DNA of 64,000 nucleotides from Sphingobacterium detergens (lineage in GTDB: Bacteria > Bacteroidota > Bacteroidia > Sphingobacteriales > Sphingobacteriaceae). The notes under the pieces were generated by a model that did not search any database, was not told where the DNA came from, and was given only the letters and a program-made list of their open reading frames with translations. The position numbers were made by a program, and so were the translations under genes. The DNA lies in NCBI RefSeq assembly GCF_003610355.1, contig NZ_RAPY01000001.1, positions 2,348,500 through 2,412,499 of the forward strand, written 5' to 3'. Positions 9,549 to 18,457 of this stretch are shown here, piece after piece. Positions within the stretch are counted from its first letter, which is position 1. Each line of letters begins with the position of its first letter.

Positions 9549-9562
9549 TACCATTATTACAG
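9549..9562 (-). promoter_or_regulatory. AraC-type operator-like box 2, between iorA2 and xdhC
   Basis: TACCATTATTACAG, identical to box 1, 149 bp upstream of iorA2. An upstream CGGAT is shared with the copy at 22916. It also lies just upstream of the likely xdhC promoter, so it could govern both directions. The factor is inferred. Confidence 0.5.
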
Positions 9563-9590
9563 TTTTGGTGTTTTTTAACGTGTAATTCAT

Positions 9591-9598
9591 TAAATTTG
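9591..9598 (+). promoter_or_regulatory. Likely -7 element of the xdhC/moaA transcript
   Basis: TAAATTTG matches the Bacteroidota -7 consensus TAnnTTTG and lies 73 nt before the xdhC ATG. A TTTG at 9564-9567 could serve as the -33 element, though the 23-nt spacing is slightly long. Confidence 0.35.
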
Positions 9599-9671
9599 AT
9601 AAACGGCATTGTATTATATTGCTATTGATTTAATCATTATATCCGCGTTCCACTGTCTTGCCCGTATTTGC

Positions 9672-10802
9672 ATGAAAGAGATTAACGACATTGTTTTAGC
9701 TGCCGGTGTAGCTGCTTCCGAAAATATCAGGATGGTGCTTGCCACTGTGGTTAAGGTTGAAGGTTCCTCTTATCGAAGACCAGGGGCCCGCATGCTAGTA
9801 ACAGAAGAGGGGCAAATGACGGGAGCCATCAGCGGCGGATGTCTTGAAGGAGATGCCCTAAAAAAAGCGCTCTTAGCTATCCATCAACAGAAAAACCGCC
9901 TCGTTAGTTATGATACGAATACGGAGGAAGGTTCGTCAATCGGATTACAACTTGGATGCAATGGTATAGTGCATATCCTTTTTGAATACGTGGACCTACA
10001 ACAAACGGATCATCCAATCGCGTTGCTGCAACGCTTGCTTCAACAACGTGAAGAAGGCTTGTTGATTACATTCTTTTCTACGGACAGACAGGGGGAACAA
10101 AAAGGAACCCGTTTACTTATTAAAGATCTGAAGGAGCAGGCTTTTGCCCTAGACGCTCACTATTCGCCACTGAATGAGCATATCCAATTTGCAAAAAGAG
10201 AACGAAAATCGGTTCTCACTTCCTTTCAGGAGAACGGGCAAAGCAGTGAAGTACTCATTGAGTACCTGGTTCCTACCGTCCACTTGGTTATTGCCGGTGC
10301 CGGTAATGATGCGCAACTGGTCGTAGAGACAGCGCACCTGCTCGGCTGGAAAATTACGGTGGTCGACGGACGTGCCAGCCATGTCAATACCGCACGCTTT
10401 CCAAGAGCTCATCAGCTTATTGCCGCACCAGCAGTTGATATCACAGCTAAATTAAGCATAGATCCATGGACTGTTTTTGTGTTGATGACACATAACTATG
10501 CTTACGACCTCACACTCCTTAAAGACCTGATGCACACATCGACACGTTATATTGGCTCTTTGGGTCCAAAGACCAAATTACTACGCATGTTTGACGATAT
10601 GCAAGAGGCTGGTATGACCGTTACCGAAAGTCAACGAAGCATTATCTACGGCCCAGTAGGACTCGATATCGGTGCTGAAACTTCCGAAGAGATCGCTATA
10701 GCAATCATTGCAGAGATTAAAGCTGTGTTGAATAATAGACCAGCAACTTCATTAAAGTTCCTCAAAACGAAAATACATACTGAGTACCCCACAATAATTT
10801 AG
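9672..10802 (+). CDS. xdhC: XdhC-family molybdoenzyme maturation protein
   Basis: 376 residues from the ATG at 9672, where MKEINDIVLAAG starts as family members do. An upstream in-frame start at 9609 is less likely. The N-terminal XdhC/CoxI domain has GSSYRRPGARMLV and GAISGGCLEGD. The C-terminal Rossmann-like domain has HLVIAGAGNDAQLV and YIGSLGPKTK. XdhC proteins bind Mo-cofactor, help exchange an oxo for a sulfido ligand, and insert it into xanthine-dehydrogenase-family enzymes. Here the clients should be IorAB1 and IorAB2. moaA follows 8 nt later, marking an operon. Confidence 0.93.
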   Translation: MKEINDIVLAAGVAASENIRMVLATVVKVEGSSYRRPGARMLVTEEGQMTGAISGGCLEGDALKKALLAIHQQKNRLVSYDTNTEEGSSIGLQLGCNGIVHILFEYVDLQQTDHPIALLQRLLQQREEGLLITFFSTDRQGEQKGTRLLIKDLKEQAFALDAHYSPLNEHIQFAKRERKSVLTSFQENGQSSEVLIEYLVPTVHLVIAGAGNDAQLVVETAHLLGWKITVVDGRASHVNTARFPRAHQLIAAPAVDITAKLSIDPWTVFVLMTHNYAYDLTLLKDLMHTSTRYIGSLGPKTKLLRMFDDMQEAGMTVTESQRSIIYGPVGLDIGAETSEEIAIAIIAEIKAVLNNRPATSLKFLKTKIHTEYPTII

Positions 10803-10810
10803 AAGACATC

Positions 10811-11791
10811 ATGCTAACGGATACATTTGGACGGATACACAACTACCTGCGAATATCGCTTACCGATAATTGCAACCTCCGTTGTTTCTATTGCATGCCG
10901 GAGGAAGAGTATAGCTTTACACCGAATGACAAATTGATGCAGGTGGACGAAATTGAGCAATTGGCTCGATTGTTTGTCGATCAAGGAATCAGCAAAATCC
11001 GCCTTACAGGGGGTGAACCCTTGGTTCGCAAGGATGCAGCCAATATTATAGCGCGTTTGTCCAAACTTCCGGTTGAACTTCATATGACGACCAACGGAAT
11101 CCGTATCAATGATATGTTGCCTCAGCTTGTGGACGCAAAATTCAAAAGTATCAACATCAGCCTGGACACCTTGCAACCCGGAAGATTTTTTCAGATCACA
11201 CGAAGGGATTATTTTGACCGTGTACGTGCCAATATAGACCTTTTGCTCGAACATGGAATTCATACCAAGATCAATATGGTGGTAATGAAAGGCATCAATG
11301 ACGATGAGATTTTAGATTTTGTTGCATGGACAGCGAGGAAGCCAATAGAAATCCGTTTTATCGAATTTATGCCATTCAGTGGGAACAAATGGAGCAGCAA
11401 CCAGGTGTATACACAGGCTGATATTCTAGCGACTATTCAGCGGAGCTATCCCATAGAACCGATCACTGCAGGTCCACACGATACCGCTAAGGCATTTTCG
11501 ATTGCCGGACATGCTGGGCGTATTGCGATTATAAGTACAATGACCGCCCCTTTTTGTGCAGGATGTAACCGGATACGGCTTACAGCAGATGGTAAACTCA
11601 AAAATTGCCTATTCTCTACAGGTGAAACCGATCTGTTGACAGCATTACGCGCAGGTGATGAAGTGCTTCCATTGATCCAAGCGACCATTAGCGCCAAAGC
11701 AAAGGAATTGGGGGGACAATTAACAACAGATTTTGAACATATAGACACCGATTTTCTAAAGAATCGGAGTATGATAACGATTGGTGGATGA
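10811..11791 (+). CDS. moaA: GTP 3',8-cyclase MoaA
   Basis: 326 residues, full length. The radical-SAM cluster motif is C21-x3-C25-x2-C28 in DNCNLRCFYCMPEE, with RLTGGEPLVRKD for SAM binding. The second C-terminal Fe-S cluster is in FCAGCNRIRLTADGKLKNC. The protein ends in the conserved Gly-Gly. MoaA starts Moco synthesis by converting GTP to the 3',8-cyclo intermediate, which MoaC (here in the fusion at 16205) turns into cPMP. Its stop overlaps the next start by 4 bp (ATGA), so translation is coupled. Confidence 0.97.
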   Translation: MLTDTFGRIHNYLRISLTDNCNLRCFYCMPEEEYSFTPNDKLMQVDEIEQLARLFVDQGISKIRLTGGEPLVRKDAANIIARLSKLPVELHMTTNGIRINDMLPQLVDAKFKSINISLDTLQPGRFFQITRRDYFDRVRANIDLLLEHGIHTKINMVVMKGINDDEILDFVAWTARKPIEIRFIEFMPFSGNKWSSNQVYTQADILATIQRSYPIEPITAGPHDTAKAFSIAGHAGRIAIISTMTAPFCAGCNRIRLTADGKLKNCLFSTGETDLLTALRAGDEVLPLIQATISAKAKELGGQLTTDFEHIDTDFLKNRSMITIGG

Positions 11792-13557
11792 TAAAGCAAA
11801 CAGGTATAGTCATATTGGCGGCGGGAAATTCTTCGCGGCTAGGCCTCCCGAAGCAGCTGCTCGAATTTGAAGGTGAGACTTTATTGAAACGTATCAGCAG
11901 GGAAGCGCTGGCTGTTCCCGATGCCAAGGTATCTGTCGTGATAGGTGCTTATCCTGACCCCATCAACTCGGCGTTAAAGGACAGTACCGTCTCTGTAGTA
12001 AGCAATCCGCATTGGGCAACCGGAATGTCTACCTCTATTGTTGTGGGCTTAAGGGATTTATTAAAACATCATCCCCATCTGGATCGTTGTATAATCAGTC
12101 TATGCGATCAACCTTTCGTTGACCGACATGTCTTTCAGCAGCTTATCCAATTGGCCGATAGTACCGATAAAGGTATTGTAGCAACCGGTTTTTCAGGAAT
12201 ATGGGGTGCTCCGGTACTATTTGACAGAAAATATTTTGAGCATCTGATGTGCTTGGAGGGACAACAGGGAGCAAAAAAAGTAGCCGAACAATTTTCGGAG
12301 GATCGGGTCATATTCTCCTATGAGGACGCAAAGTATGATATCGATACACAAGACGATTATTTCAATCTCCCCCATCAGTTTATCCGTGTTCAACAGGCCA
12401 AAGATATCATCCATCATTATCTGCCTGCACCAAAACAGATACGGCTTCCCCTCGAGGAAGCCTTGGGCTACACGCTGGCCCAAACTGTTATTGCGAAGCA
12501 GTCAATTCCTGCTTTTCCCCAGTCATCGATGGATGGCTATGCCATTCGATATAGCGACAAAGAGCGGGAACTTCCTGTCGTGGACAAAATTCCTGCAGGC
12601 ACCACGGTCGAAAAAATATTGACAGAAGGACAGGCAATGCGCATTTATACTGGAGCCCCTCTGCCTCAAGGCGCAGATACAGTAGTGATGCAGGAAAAAG
12701 TAGATTTGAGCGATGCAGATACAATCCAGATTCGCGATGAAGCTCTCCAATTGGGAGACAATGTACGTCCCGAAGGGTCAGAAGTTAGGGCAGAAAGTAT
12801 CGCCATGCTCACAGGAACAACATTGACTCCGGCTGCTATTGGCTATCTCGCAGGCATCGGATGCAGGGATGTTCTTGTTACCGCGCCACCACGAATACAA
12901 CTTATTCTCACCGGAGACGAACTGAAACCTATTGGTACGACACTTGGCTATGGGGAAGTTTATGAGTCTAACTCCTACCAGCTAAAAGCTGCGCTGCGGC
13001 AGCAAGGCATACTGCATGTTGAAAGTCGGCATGTGCCGGATGACAGGAGCCAGCTCCGGGCAACTTTGGAAAATGCATTGGATGAAGCGGATATTGTTCT
13101 TTTAGTTGGTGGTGTCAGCGTAGGTGACTATGACTATGTCGTGGATGTGGCTAAGACCTGCGGTATTAAACAGCGTTTTCATCGTATCCGCCAAAAACCG
13201 GGAAAACCCCTCTTTTTCGGCACACAAAATGAAAAACTGGTCTTTGGGCTCCCCGGCAATCCGTCCTCTGCCCTAACCTGTTTTTACCTCTATGTGGCCC
13301 CCGCATTGGAACGTATGATGGAGCTTCCTCAACGAATACGTTCCATCAAAACCCATACGACACATGCTTATAGTAAAAAGCCCGGTTTGACTCATTTCCT
13401 TAAGGCACGATACGACGGACATGCTGTTGAACCCTTACACGCGCAAGAATCTTATCGCCTCCAATCGTACGCACAAGCCAATTGCCTGCTGATTCTCGAA
13501 GAGGATAGCAATGGCTGTGCCGCTGGCGACGAAGTCTATATCCATCTTTTAACCTGA
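11788..13557 (+). CDS. MocA-MoeA fusion: molybdopterin cytidylyltransferase plus molybdopterin molybdenumtransferase
   Basis: 589 residues, two enzymes in one chain. Residues about 3-190 form a MocA-like nucleotidyltransferase: LAAGNSSRLGLPKQLL, NPHWATGMSTSI, ISLCDQPFVD. Residues about 195-589 form MoeA: FPQSSMDGYAI, YTGAPLPQGADTVV, GEVYESNSYQ, VGGVSVGDYDYV, FGLPGNPSSALT. MoeA inserts molybdate into adenylylated molybdopterin; MocA then adds CMP to give the MCD form used by IorAB-type enzymes. The LAAG rather than LAGG motif favours CTP over GTP, by family analogy. Joining consecutive steps suggests channelling toward MCD. I recall no standard fusion of this arrangement. Confidence 0.9.
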   Translation: MIKQTGIVILAAGNSSRLGLPKQLLEFEGETLLKRISREALAVPDAKVSVVIGAYPDPINSALKDSTVSVVSNPHWATGMSTSIVVGLRDLLKHHPHLDRCIISLCDQPFVDRHVFQQLIQLADSTDKGIVATGFSGIWGAPVLFDRKYFEHLMCLEGQQGAKKVAEQFSEDRVIFSYEDAKYDIDTQDDYFNLPHQFIRVQQAKDIIHHYLPAPKQIRLPLEEALGYTLAQTVIAKQSIPAFPQSSMDGYAIRYSDKERELPVVDKIPAGTTVEKILTEGQAMRIYTGAPLPQGADTVVMQEKVDLSDADTIQIRDEALQLGDNVRPEGSEVRAESIAMLTGTTLTPAAIGYLAGIGCRDVLVTAPPRIQLILTGDELKPIGTTLGYGEVYESNSYQLKAALRQQGILHVESRHVPDDRSQLRATLENALDEADIVLLVGGVSVGDYDYVVDVAKTCGIKQRFHRIRQKPGKPLFFGTQNEKLVFGLPGNPSSALTCFYLYVAPALERMMELPQRIRSIKTHTTHAYSKKPGLTHFLKARYDGHAVEPLHAQESYRLQSYAQANCLLILEEDSNGCAAGDEVYIHLLT

Positions 13558-13564
13558 TCGAGCC

Positions 13565-14299
13565 ATGCAATTTGAGCTTTTTTATTTTTTCCTTTTTATG
13601 CTGGCTTTTCTTTACGCGTCAGTTGGGCACGGTGGTGCAAGTGGTTATCTGGCATTGATGGCAATCTATGGAATTGCACCACAGGAAATGAAACCTACAG
13701 CACTGGTGCTTAACCTCTTTGTTTCTTTAACATCCTTTATACAGTACTATAGGGGCCATTATTTCAAAAGGAATCTGTTTTTGATGGTCGCCATCGCCTC
13801 TGTTCCCATGGCTTTTATAGGCGGCATGATTACCTTGGAAGATCATTTGTACAAGAGGTTGCTGGGACTACTGTTACTCTTTCCTATTTTTCGATTTTTC
13901 TTTTTTAAGAGTCCTGCCGAAGATGAGCTCAAACCTTATAATAGTTTTGGCGCCTTGGCAATCGGTGGGGTTGTCGGGTTGTTGTCAGGCATGATCGGTA
14001 TTGGTGGTGGAATTATCCTCTCCCCTTTTCTGATCCTACTTAAATGGACCGATCAAAAACAAACTGCGGCTATTAGTGCTGCATTTATTTTTGTAAATTC
14101 ATTGTCGGGACTTGGGGGTATGCTCACAAAAGGTATTTCGTTCAATGCTCATATGTGGGGATACGTTGTGGTAGCTTTCCTTGGAGGCCTACTCGGAGCC
14201 TATCTTGGATCAAAAAAATTAAAACAGGATGCACTAAAGTATGTACTCGCTACAGTTCTTTTGGTTGCAGCCTATAAATTATTGTTTACATCAGCTTAA
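13565..14299 (+). CDS. TauE/SafE-family membrane permease
   Basis: 244 residues, about eight hydrophobic helices in two repeats. Repeat signatures are ASVGHGGASGYLA near residue 18 and SGMIGIGGGIILSPF near residue 139, a TauE/SafE hallmark. Family members export or import sulfite, sulfoacetate or other small anions. It lies 7 nt after the MocA-MoeA gene inside the Moco cluster, which has no ModABC genes. It might handle a sulfur oxyanion or molybdate-like anion linked to cofactor synthesis. This is only a positional inference. Confidence 0.88.
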   Translation: MQFELFYFFLFMLAFLYASVGHGGASGYLALMAIYGIAPQEMKPTALVLNLFVSLTSFIQYYRGHYFKRNLFLMVAIASVPMAFIGGMITLEDHLYKRLLGLLLLFPIFRFFFFKSPAEDELKPYNSFGALAIGGVVGLLSGMIGIGGGIILSPFLILLKWTDQKQTAAISAAFIFVNSLSGLGGMLTKGISFNAHMWGYVVVAFLGGLLGAYLGSKKLKQDALKYVLATVLLVAAYKLLFTSA

Positions 14300-14432
14300 T
14301 AAATTTCAAAAAAATAGGACTGATCTATTTATCCAAATCGGATAACATAAAGAAAACGAACACATCTTTCAATTGTGAGATGAACAAAGTAGGATAAAAA
14401 GAGGCGAAACTTTGACAAAAAATGAATAAAAA

Positions 14433-14660
14433 ATGAAAGTTCAAGTAAAGACCTTTGGCTCCCTGACCGATATATTGGCAAAGGAGTTTTATATAACAGC
14501 TAACGATACGACAGAGTTATTGGCAACATTATCGCGCGACCACGCCGAATTGGCACAGCGTAGCCTATTGATAGCCGTGAACAATACCATTATTAAGACA
14601 GCGGTAACATTTCAGGAAAATGATATTGTTGCCTTAATGCCACCTTATTCAGGAGGATAA
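14433..14660 (+). CDS. moaD: Molybdopterin synthase small subunit MoaD
   Basis: 75 residues, a ubiquitin-like sulfur carrier. It ends in PPYSGG, the C-terminal Gly-Gly that MoeB adenylates and that carries the thiocarboxylate. A LMPPYSGG ending is typical of MoaD. moeB starts 3 nt later, and moaE two genes later supplies the catalytic subunit. A 133-bp gap upstream could hold an internal promoter, but no clear consensus was seen. Confidence 0.94.
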   Translation: MKVQVKTFGSLTDILAKEFYITANDTTELLATLSRDHAELAQRSLLIAVNNTIIKTAVTFQENDIVALMPPYSGG

Positions 14661-14663
14661 GCA

Positions 14664-15770
14664 ATGCGGAATGAGCGGTATTCGAGGCATTATGCCCTCC
14701 CTGGTTTTGGTGAGTTAGGCCAACAAAAGCTGCAAGCTGCACGCGTGCTCGTCGTTGGCGCCGGCGGGCTTGGCTGCCCTGTACTCCAATATCTGACTGC
14801 TGCAGGGGTCGGAACTCTTGGTATCATAGACCATGATCATGTCGATTTGAGCAATCTGCACCGCCAGGTGCTGTATGATACTAACGATATCGGCCGAGCT
14901 AAAGCTGAGGTAGCAGCAGGTAAGCTCAAGCAGCAGAATCCTGAAATTGAGATCCACTATTGGGTGGAACAATTGCATTCGAACAATGTCGCAGATTTGA
15001 TCCGTTCGTACGACCTCATCATGGATTGTACAGATAATTTTGCTGCAAGATATCTGCTTTGCGATGCTTGCCGTTTATTGGATAAACCCTTGGTTTTTGC
15101 TGCAATCTACCAATATGAAGGACAAATAGCTGCATTCAATGTAGCCGACAAAGAAGGGATAAAGACAAATTATCGGCATTTGTTCCCGACACCTCCCACG
15201 TCCTTGGAAGCGCCAGATTGTAATGTGGCAGGGGTATTAGGGGTATTGCCCGGTATGATCGGAATATTACAAGCAACCGAAGCCATCAAGTTATTAACTG
15301 GTATTGGTACCGCTTTGATTAATAAATTAATGACGGTCAATATGCTTGACAATAGCAGTTATATCTTTGAAATCCCCTTAACGACATCCGCAGAAACCAT
15401 TTACCCACAAACTTTAGCTGAGTTGAGTGCGTTTAATTATGAGCAATATTGTGCTTCGGAGAGCCAATTTATACAGGCCATAGCTGCAAAAGAATTTGTT
15501 GAAATATGGTCTGCAGCGGATGTTGTCCTTGTCGATGTACGCGATCCAAATGAACTTCCGCGTCTGTCACAGCCGCATCTATCCATTCCGCTTTCAACAT
15601 TACCAGCACAAATTAAAAATATACATAACACACGGGTTATTTTTATCTGTCAGAGCGGAAAAAGGAGCCTGATAGCTGCCCAGTATTTTTACGAGCAGAC
15701 AGATGCTGGACAACAAATATTCCATTTGGACGGCGGCATGATCGCCTTAGAAAACTATTTAAATGACTAA
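14664..15770 (+). CDS. moeB: MoaD-activating enzyme MoeB with C-terminal rhodanese domain
   Basis: 368 residues. The E1-like adenylation domain has GAGGLGCPVLQYL near residue 32, DLSNLHRQVLYD, and a Cys in APDCNVAGVLG. A C-terminal rhodanese domain (about 275-368) has the active-site loop FICQSGKRS with C329. MoeB adenylates the MoaD C-terminus; the rhodanese Cys can deliver persulfide sulfur from a cysteine desulfurase, as in eukaryotic MOCS3. The two CxxC zinc pairs of E. coli MoeB are absent, a variant I believe is common in this phylum. Its end overlaps moaE by 8 nt. Confidence 0.93.
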   Translation: MRNERYSRHYALPGFGELGQQKLQAARVLVVGAGGLGCPVLQYLTAAGVGTLGIIDHDHVDLSNLHRQVLYDTNDIGRAKAEVAAGKLKQQNPEIEIHYWVEQLHSNNVADLIRSYDLIMDCTDNFAARYLLCDACRLLDKPLVFAAIYQYEGQIAAFNVADKEGIKTNYRHLFPTPPTSLEAPDCNVAGVLGVLPGMIGILQATEAIKLLTGIGTALINKLMTVNMLDNSSYIFEIPLTTSAETIYPQTLAELSAFNYEQYCASESQFIQAIAAKEFVEIWSAADVVLVDVRDPNELPRLSQPHLSIPLSTLPAQIKNIHNTRVIFICQSGKRSLIAAQYFYEQTDAGQQIFHLDGGMIALENYLND

Positions 15771-16203
15771 ACAAAAAAACGACATATTTTTTCAAGGACC
15801 GATTCCGGCTACTTTGGTTGCGGAAGCTATCTCAAAGCACCATAATAAACCTGAAATTGGTGCACATAGCATCTTCCTGGGACAGATCAGGGCTGATCAG
15901 ATCGATGGAAAAATCGTAAAGGCTATTGATTATACGACAAACCGGGAACTGGCCTTGCTAAAAATGGAGGAGATCCGCGAAGCAATATTTGATAAGTACC
16001 CATTAGCCTGTATGCATGTTTATCATAGTGAAGGTGAAGTACGGGTTGGCGAAATTTGCTTCTTTGTATTCACATCGTCAGCACATAGACGTGCAGCGAT
16101 GGATGCTTGTGACGAACTTGTTGAACGCATAAAAAAAGAAATGCCCATCTGGGGGAAAGAACTATTTGAAGACGATACGCATCAATGGAAAATTAATAGA
16201 TAA
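15763..16203 (+). CDS. moaE: Molybdopterin synthase catalytic subunit MoaE
   Basis: 146 residues. Family features include the N-terminal GAHSIFLGQIRAD, an AIDYTTNRELA strand, VYHSEGEVRVGE, SSAHRRAAMDACDELVE with conserved His-Arg, and PIWGKELFED near the C-terminus with the catalytic Lys. It forms the heterotetramer with MoaD that inserts both dithiolene sulfurs into cPMP. The gene overlaps moeB by 8 nt, and the next start lies 1 nt after its stop, so the cluster is translationally coupled. Confidence 0.96.
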   Translation: MTKQKNDIFFQGPIPATLVAEAISKHHNKPEIGAHSIFLGQIRADQIDGKIVKAIDYTTNRELALLKMEEIREAIFDKYPLACMHVYHSEGEVRVGEICFFVFTSSAHRRAAMDACDELVERIKKEMPIWGKELFEDDTHQWKINR

Positions 16204-16204
16204 T

Positions 16205-17113
16205 ATGGTTGATATTACACATAAAAGTGCGACTTTGAGGAAAGCAATCGCAATGGCCACGGTACTTGTTTCTTCTGAAAATACCGTCAAGATTATTGAA
16301 CAGCGACAGGTTCCAAAAGGTGATATATTTGAGTTTGCACGTGCTTCCGCCTTACTGGCGATCAAGAAAACCGGCGATATGATCCCTGATTGTCACCCTT
16401 TGCCAGTAGAATATGCAGCGATCCGGTATACCGTAGCGGGATTGCAAATTCATATTGAGGTTGAAGTACATACGATCTATAAAACCGGTGTGGAGGTTGA
16501 AGCCATGCACGGCGCCTCCGTTGCAGCGCTGGTTATTTATGATATGCTAAAGCCCATAGACAAACAGGTGGAGATAGGTGGTATCCGATTACTTGAGAAA
16601 AAAGGTGGTAAGAGCAATGAATCCTTGCCTTGGGTCGCAGCGCTTAAAGCTGCAGTCGTAGTTTGTAGCGATTCGGTAGCCCGAGGAGAAAAAGAAGATA
16701 TCTCAGGCAGGCTTCTGTGCGATCTTTTGGAACAGCAAGGCTTGCACGATATTGCCTATGCGGTAATTGCTGACGAAACCAGCGCAGTACAAGAACGTCT
16801 GGAACACTATGGGCAAGCTGGTATAGATCTTCTGGTATTCACGGGAGGTACAGGACTCTCGGACAGAGATATTACACCAGATGCTGTGGCGCCATATATT
16901 ACCAAAAATATTCCCGGAATTATGGAAACGGCAAGACAATACGGACAGCTGCGTGTTAAAACAGCGATGTTGTCACGAGGTATTTCAGGATTTGTCGATC
17001 GCATGTTGGTGCTTACCCTGCCCGGATCACCGAATGGTGTACGCGAAAGTATAGGCGCATTATTTCCACAGGTGCTGCATGTCTTTCAAGTGCGGGAAAA
17101 CGTTGGACATTAG
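16205..17113 (+). CDS. moaCB: MoaC-MoaB fusion: cPMP synthase plus molybdopterin adenylyltransferase domain
   Basis: 302 residues from the ATG at 16205; MoaC proteins begin MVDITHK, so the longer TTG-started frame from 16166 inside moaE is rejected. Residues about 1-150 are MoaC, with PDCHPLPVEY and KTGVEVEAMHGAS carrying the active-site His and Lys. Residues about 155-302 are a MoaB/MogA domain with FTGGTGLSDRDITPDAV and LPGSPNGVRES. MoaC makes cPMP; the MoaB/MogA domain adenylates molybdopterin before MoeA. One chain thus joins the second and fourth steps. Its stop overlaps the convergent desulfurase by 4 bp. Confidence 0.95.
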   Translation: MVDITHKSATLRKAIAMATVLVSSENTVKIIEQRQVPKGDIFEFARASALLAIKKTGDMIPDCHPLPVEYAAIRYTVAGLQIHIEVEVHTIYKTGVEVEAMHGASVAALVIYDMLKPIDKQVEIGGIRLLEKKGGKSNESLPWVAALKAAVVVCSDSVARGEKEDISGRLLCDLLEQQGLHDIAYAVIADETSAVQERLEHYGQAGIDLLVFTGGTGLSDRDITPDAVAPYITKNIPGIMETARQYGQLRVKTAMLSRGISGFVDRMLVLTLPGSPNGVRESIGALFPQVLHVFQVRENVGH

Positions 17114-18252
17114 GTCCTCAGCTTTTCGACAAGCTGTTTGATCCGCAAAATGGTCTGGCTGATTTCCACTTCACGCGTAAATCGGCCCAGGCTAAATCGA
17201 ATGGACGATAAGGCATCCAAATCTGATAACCCCATGGCCTTGAGTACATGTGAGGGCCTTGAGGTCACTGCTGAACAGGCCGAACCGCTGGATACCGAAA
17301 TTGTTCCTAACTGGGTAATCAGCTGCTCTGACAGCACGCCTGTAAAACAGATATTCGTCGTGTTGAAAAGTCTATGGGTTTTACTTCCATTTATAAATGT
17401 ATCTGGTATGGCGAGAAGTTCGCTTTCAAGATAATCTCGGAGCTGTTCTACACGGGCTTGATCTATTTTTAAATCTTCGAGCGCAATTCGCAAAGCTGCA
17501 GCCATCCCAATGATGCCGGTTGTATTGACAGTTCCGCTGCGCCAGCCCTGTTGCTGTCCGCCGCCATGGATTTGAGGTATCAATTGATCTTTAATTCGAC
17601 TGGCGATATATAGTCCCCCGATCCCTTTCGGTCCATAAAATTTGTGTGCTGAAAAAGCCATAAAATCAACATCAAGATGCTGGAGGCTTATGTCCATTTT
17701 CCCAATCGCCTGTGTTGCATCACATAGAACAAGTGCATGGCCCTGATGCGCTATTTCACTGATCTGCTTTATCGGTAAGATAATACCCGTTTCATTATTC
17801 ACCAGCATGGTACAAATTAACAGCGTATCTTCGCGAATACTTTCCTTAAGCAATCTGAGATCGAGCATGCCTTGAGGATCTACCTTTAGATAGGAAACTT
17901 CAAATCCCAATCGCTCCATAAAAGCACAGCTATCTAAAACAGCTCGGTGCTCTGTGGAAATACTGATGATATGTTTCTTGGATGAAAATTGGAGTCCTTT
18001 TAGGACCAAGTTAATTGATTCTGTGGCCCCCGAAGTGAAAATGATATTTTTTGGCTGTGTAACCAGTTTATCAGCGATGTCTTCGCTCGCCTGATCCATA
18101 GCATCCTGTATGGTTAAACTAAATAGATGTGAACCACTTGGATTGGCATACTCCGTCCTAAAAAATGGAAGCATTTCATTTAAAACACGCTCATCTACCG
18201 GGGTGGTCGCATTATAATCAAGATAGATAAAGTTTGAGTTTATACTGTCCAT
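17110..18252 (-). CDS. Cysteine desulfurase (NifS/IscS family)
   Basis: 380 residues. PLP-lysine motif FSAHKFYGPKGIGGLY near residue 205; active-site Cys in SVSSGSACSAVTSRPSHVL near residue 325; early YLDYNATTPVDE. It removes sulfur from cysteine as an enzyme-bound persulfide. Placed end to end with the Moco cluster, it is a natural donor for the MoeB rhodanese, FdhD and XdhC. It is not beside iscU, sufU or other Fe-S assembly genes, which favours a dedicated Moco role. This is inference, as general desulfurases can serve several pathways. Confidence 0.93.
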   Translation of the reverse strand: MDSINSNFIYLDYNATTPVDERVLNEMLPFFRTEYANPSGSHLFSLTIQDAMDQASEDIADKLVTQPKNIIFTSGATESINLVLKGLQFSSKKHIISISTEHRAVLDSCAFMERLGFEVSYLKVDPQGMLDLRLLKESIREDTLLICTMLVNNETGIILPIKQISEIAHQGHALVLCDATQAIGKMDISLQHLDVDFMAFSAHKFYGPKGIGGLYIASRIKDQLIPQIHGGGQQQGWRSGTVNTTGIIGMAAALRIALEDLKIDQARVEQLRDYLESELLAIPDTFINGSKTHRLFNTTNICFTGVLSEQLITQLGTISVSSGSACSAVTSRPSHVLKAMGLSDLDALSSIRFSLGRFTREVEISQTILRIKQLVEKLRT

Positions 18253-18457
18253 TTATTTAATATTTATTGATGCAGCATTGATTCTGTTTCAACAGGCTAA
18301 AGTTGATGCGAAACAAGTAAATCCAAATTATTACAAATGTATATATTCACCTTCAAAAGTATAGGGATTATCGTACATAGCGCTTTATCCCATGCCTACC
18401 CTATCCGGATACAGGTCTTATATAAACAGATGATAATAAGCAAATATATAAATCAGG

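Noticed and set aside
16166..16204. TTG-started extension of the MoaC-MoaB gene
   Set aside because: The extension overlaps moaE and MoaC proteins start at MVDITHK, so the ATG at 16205 is better.
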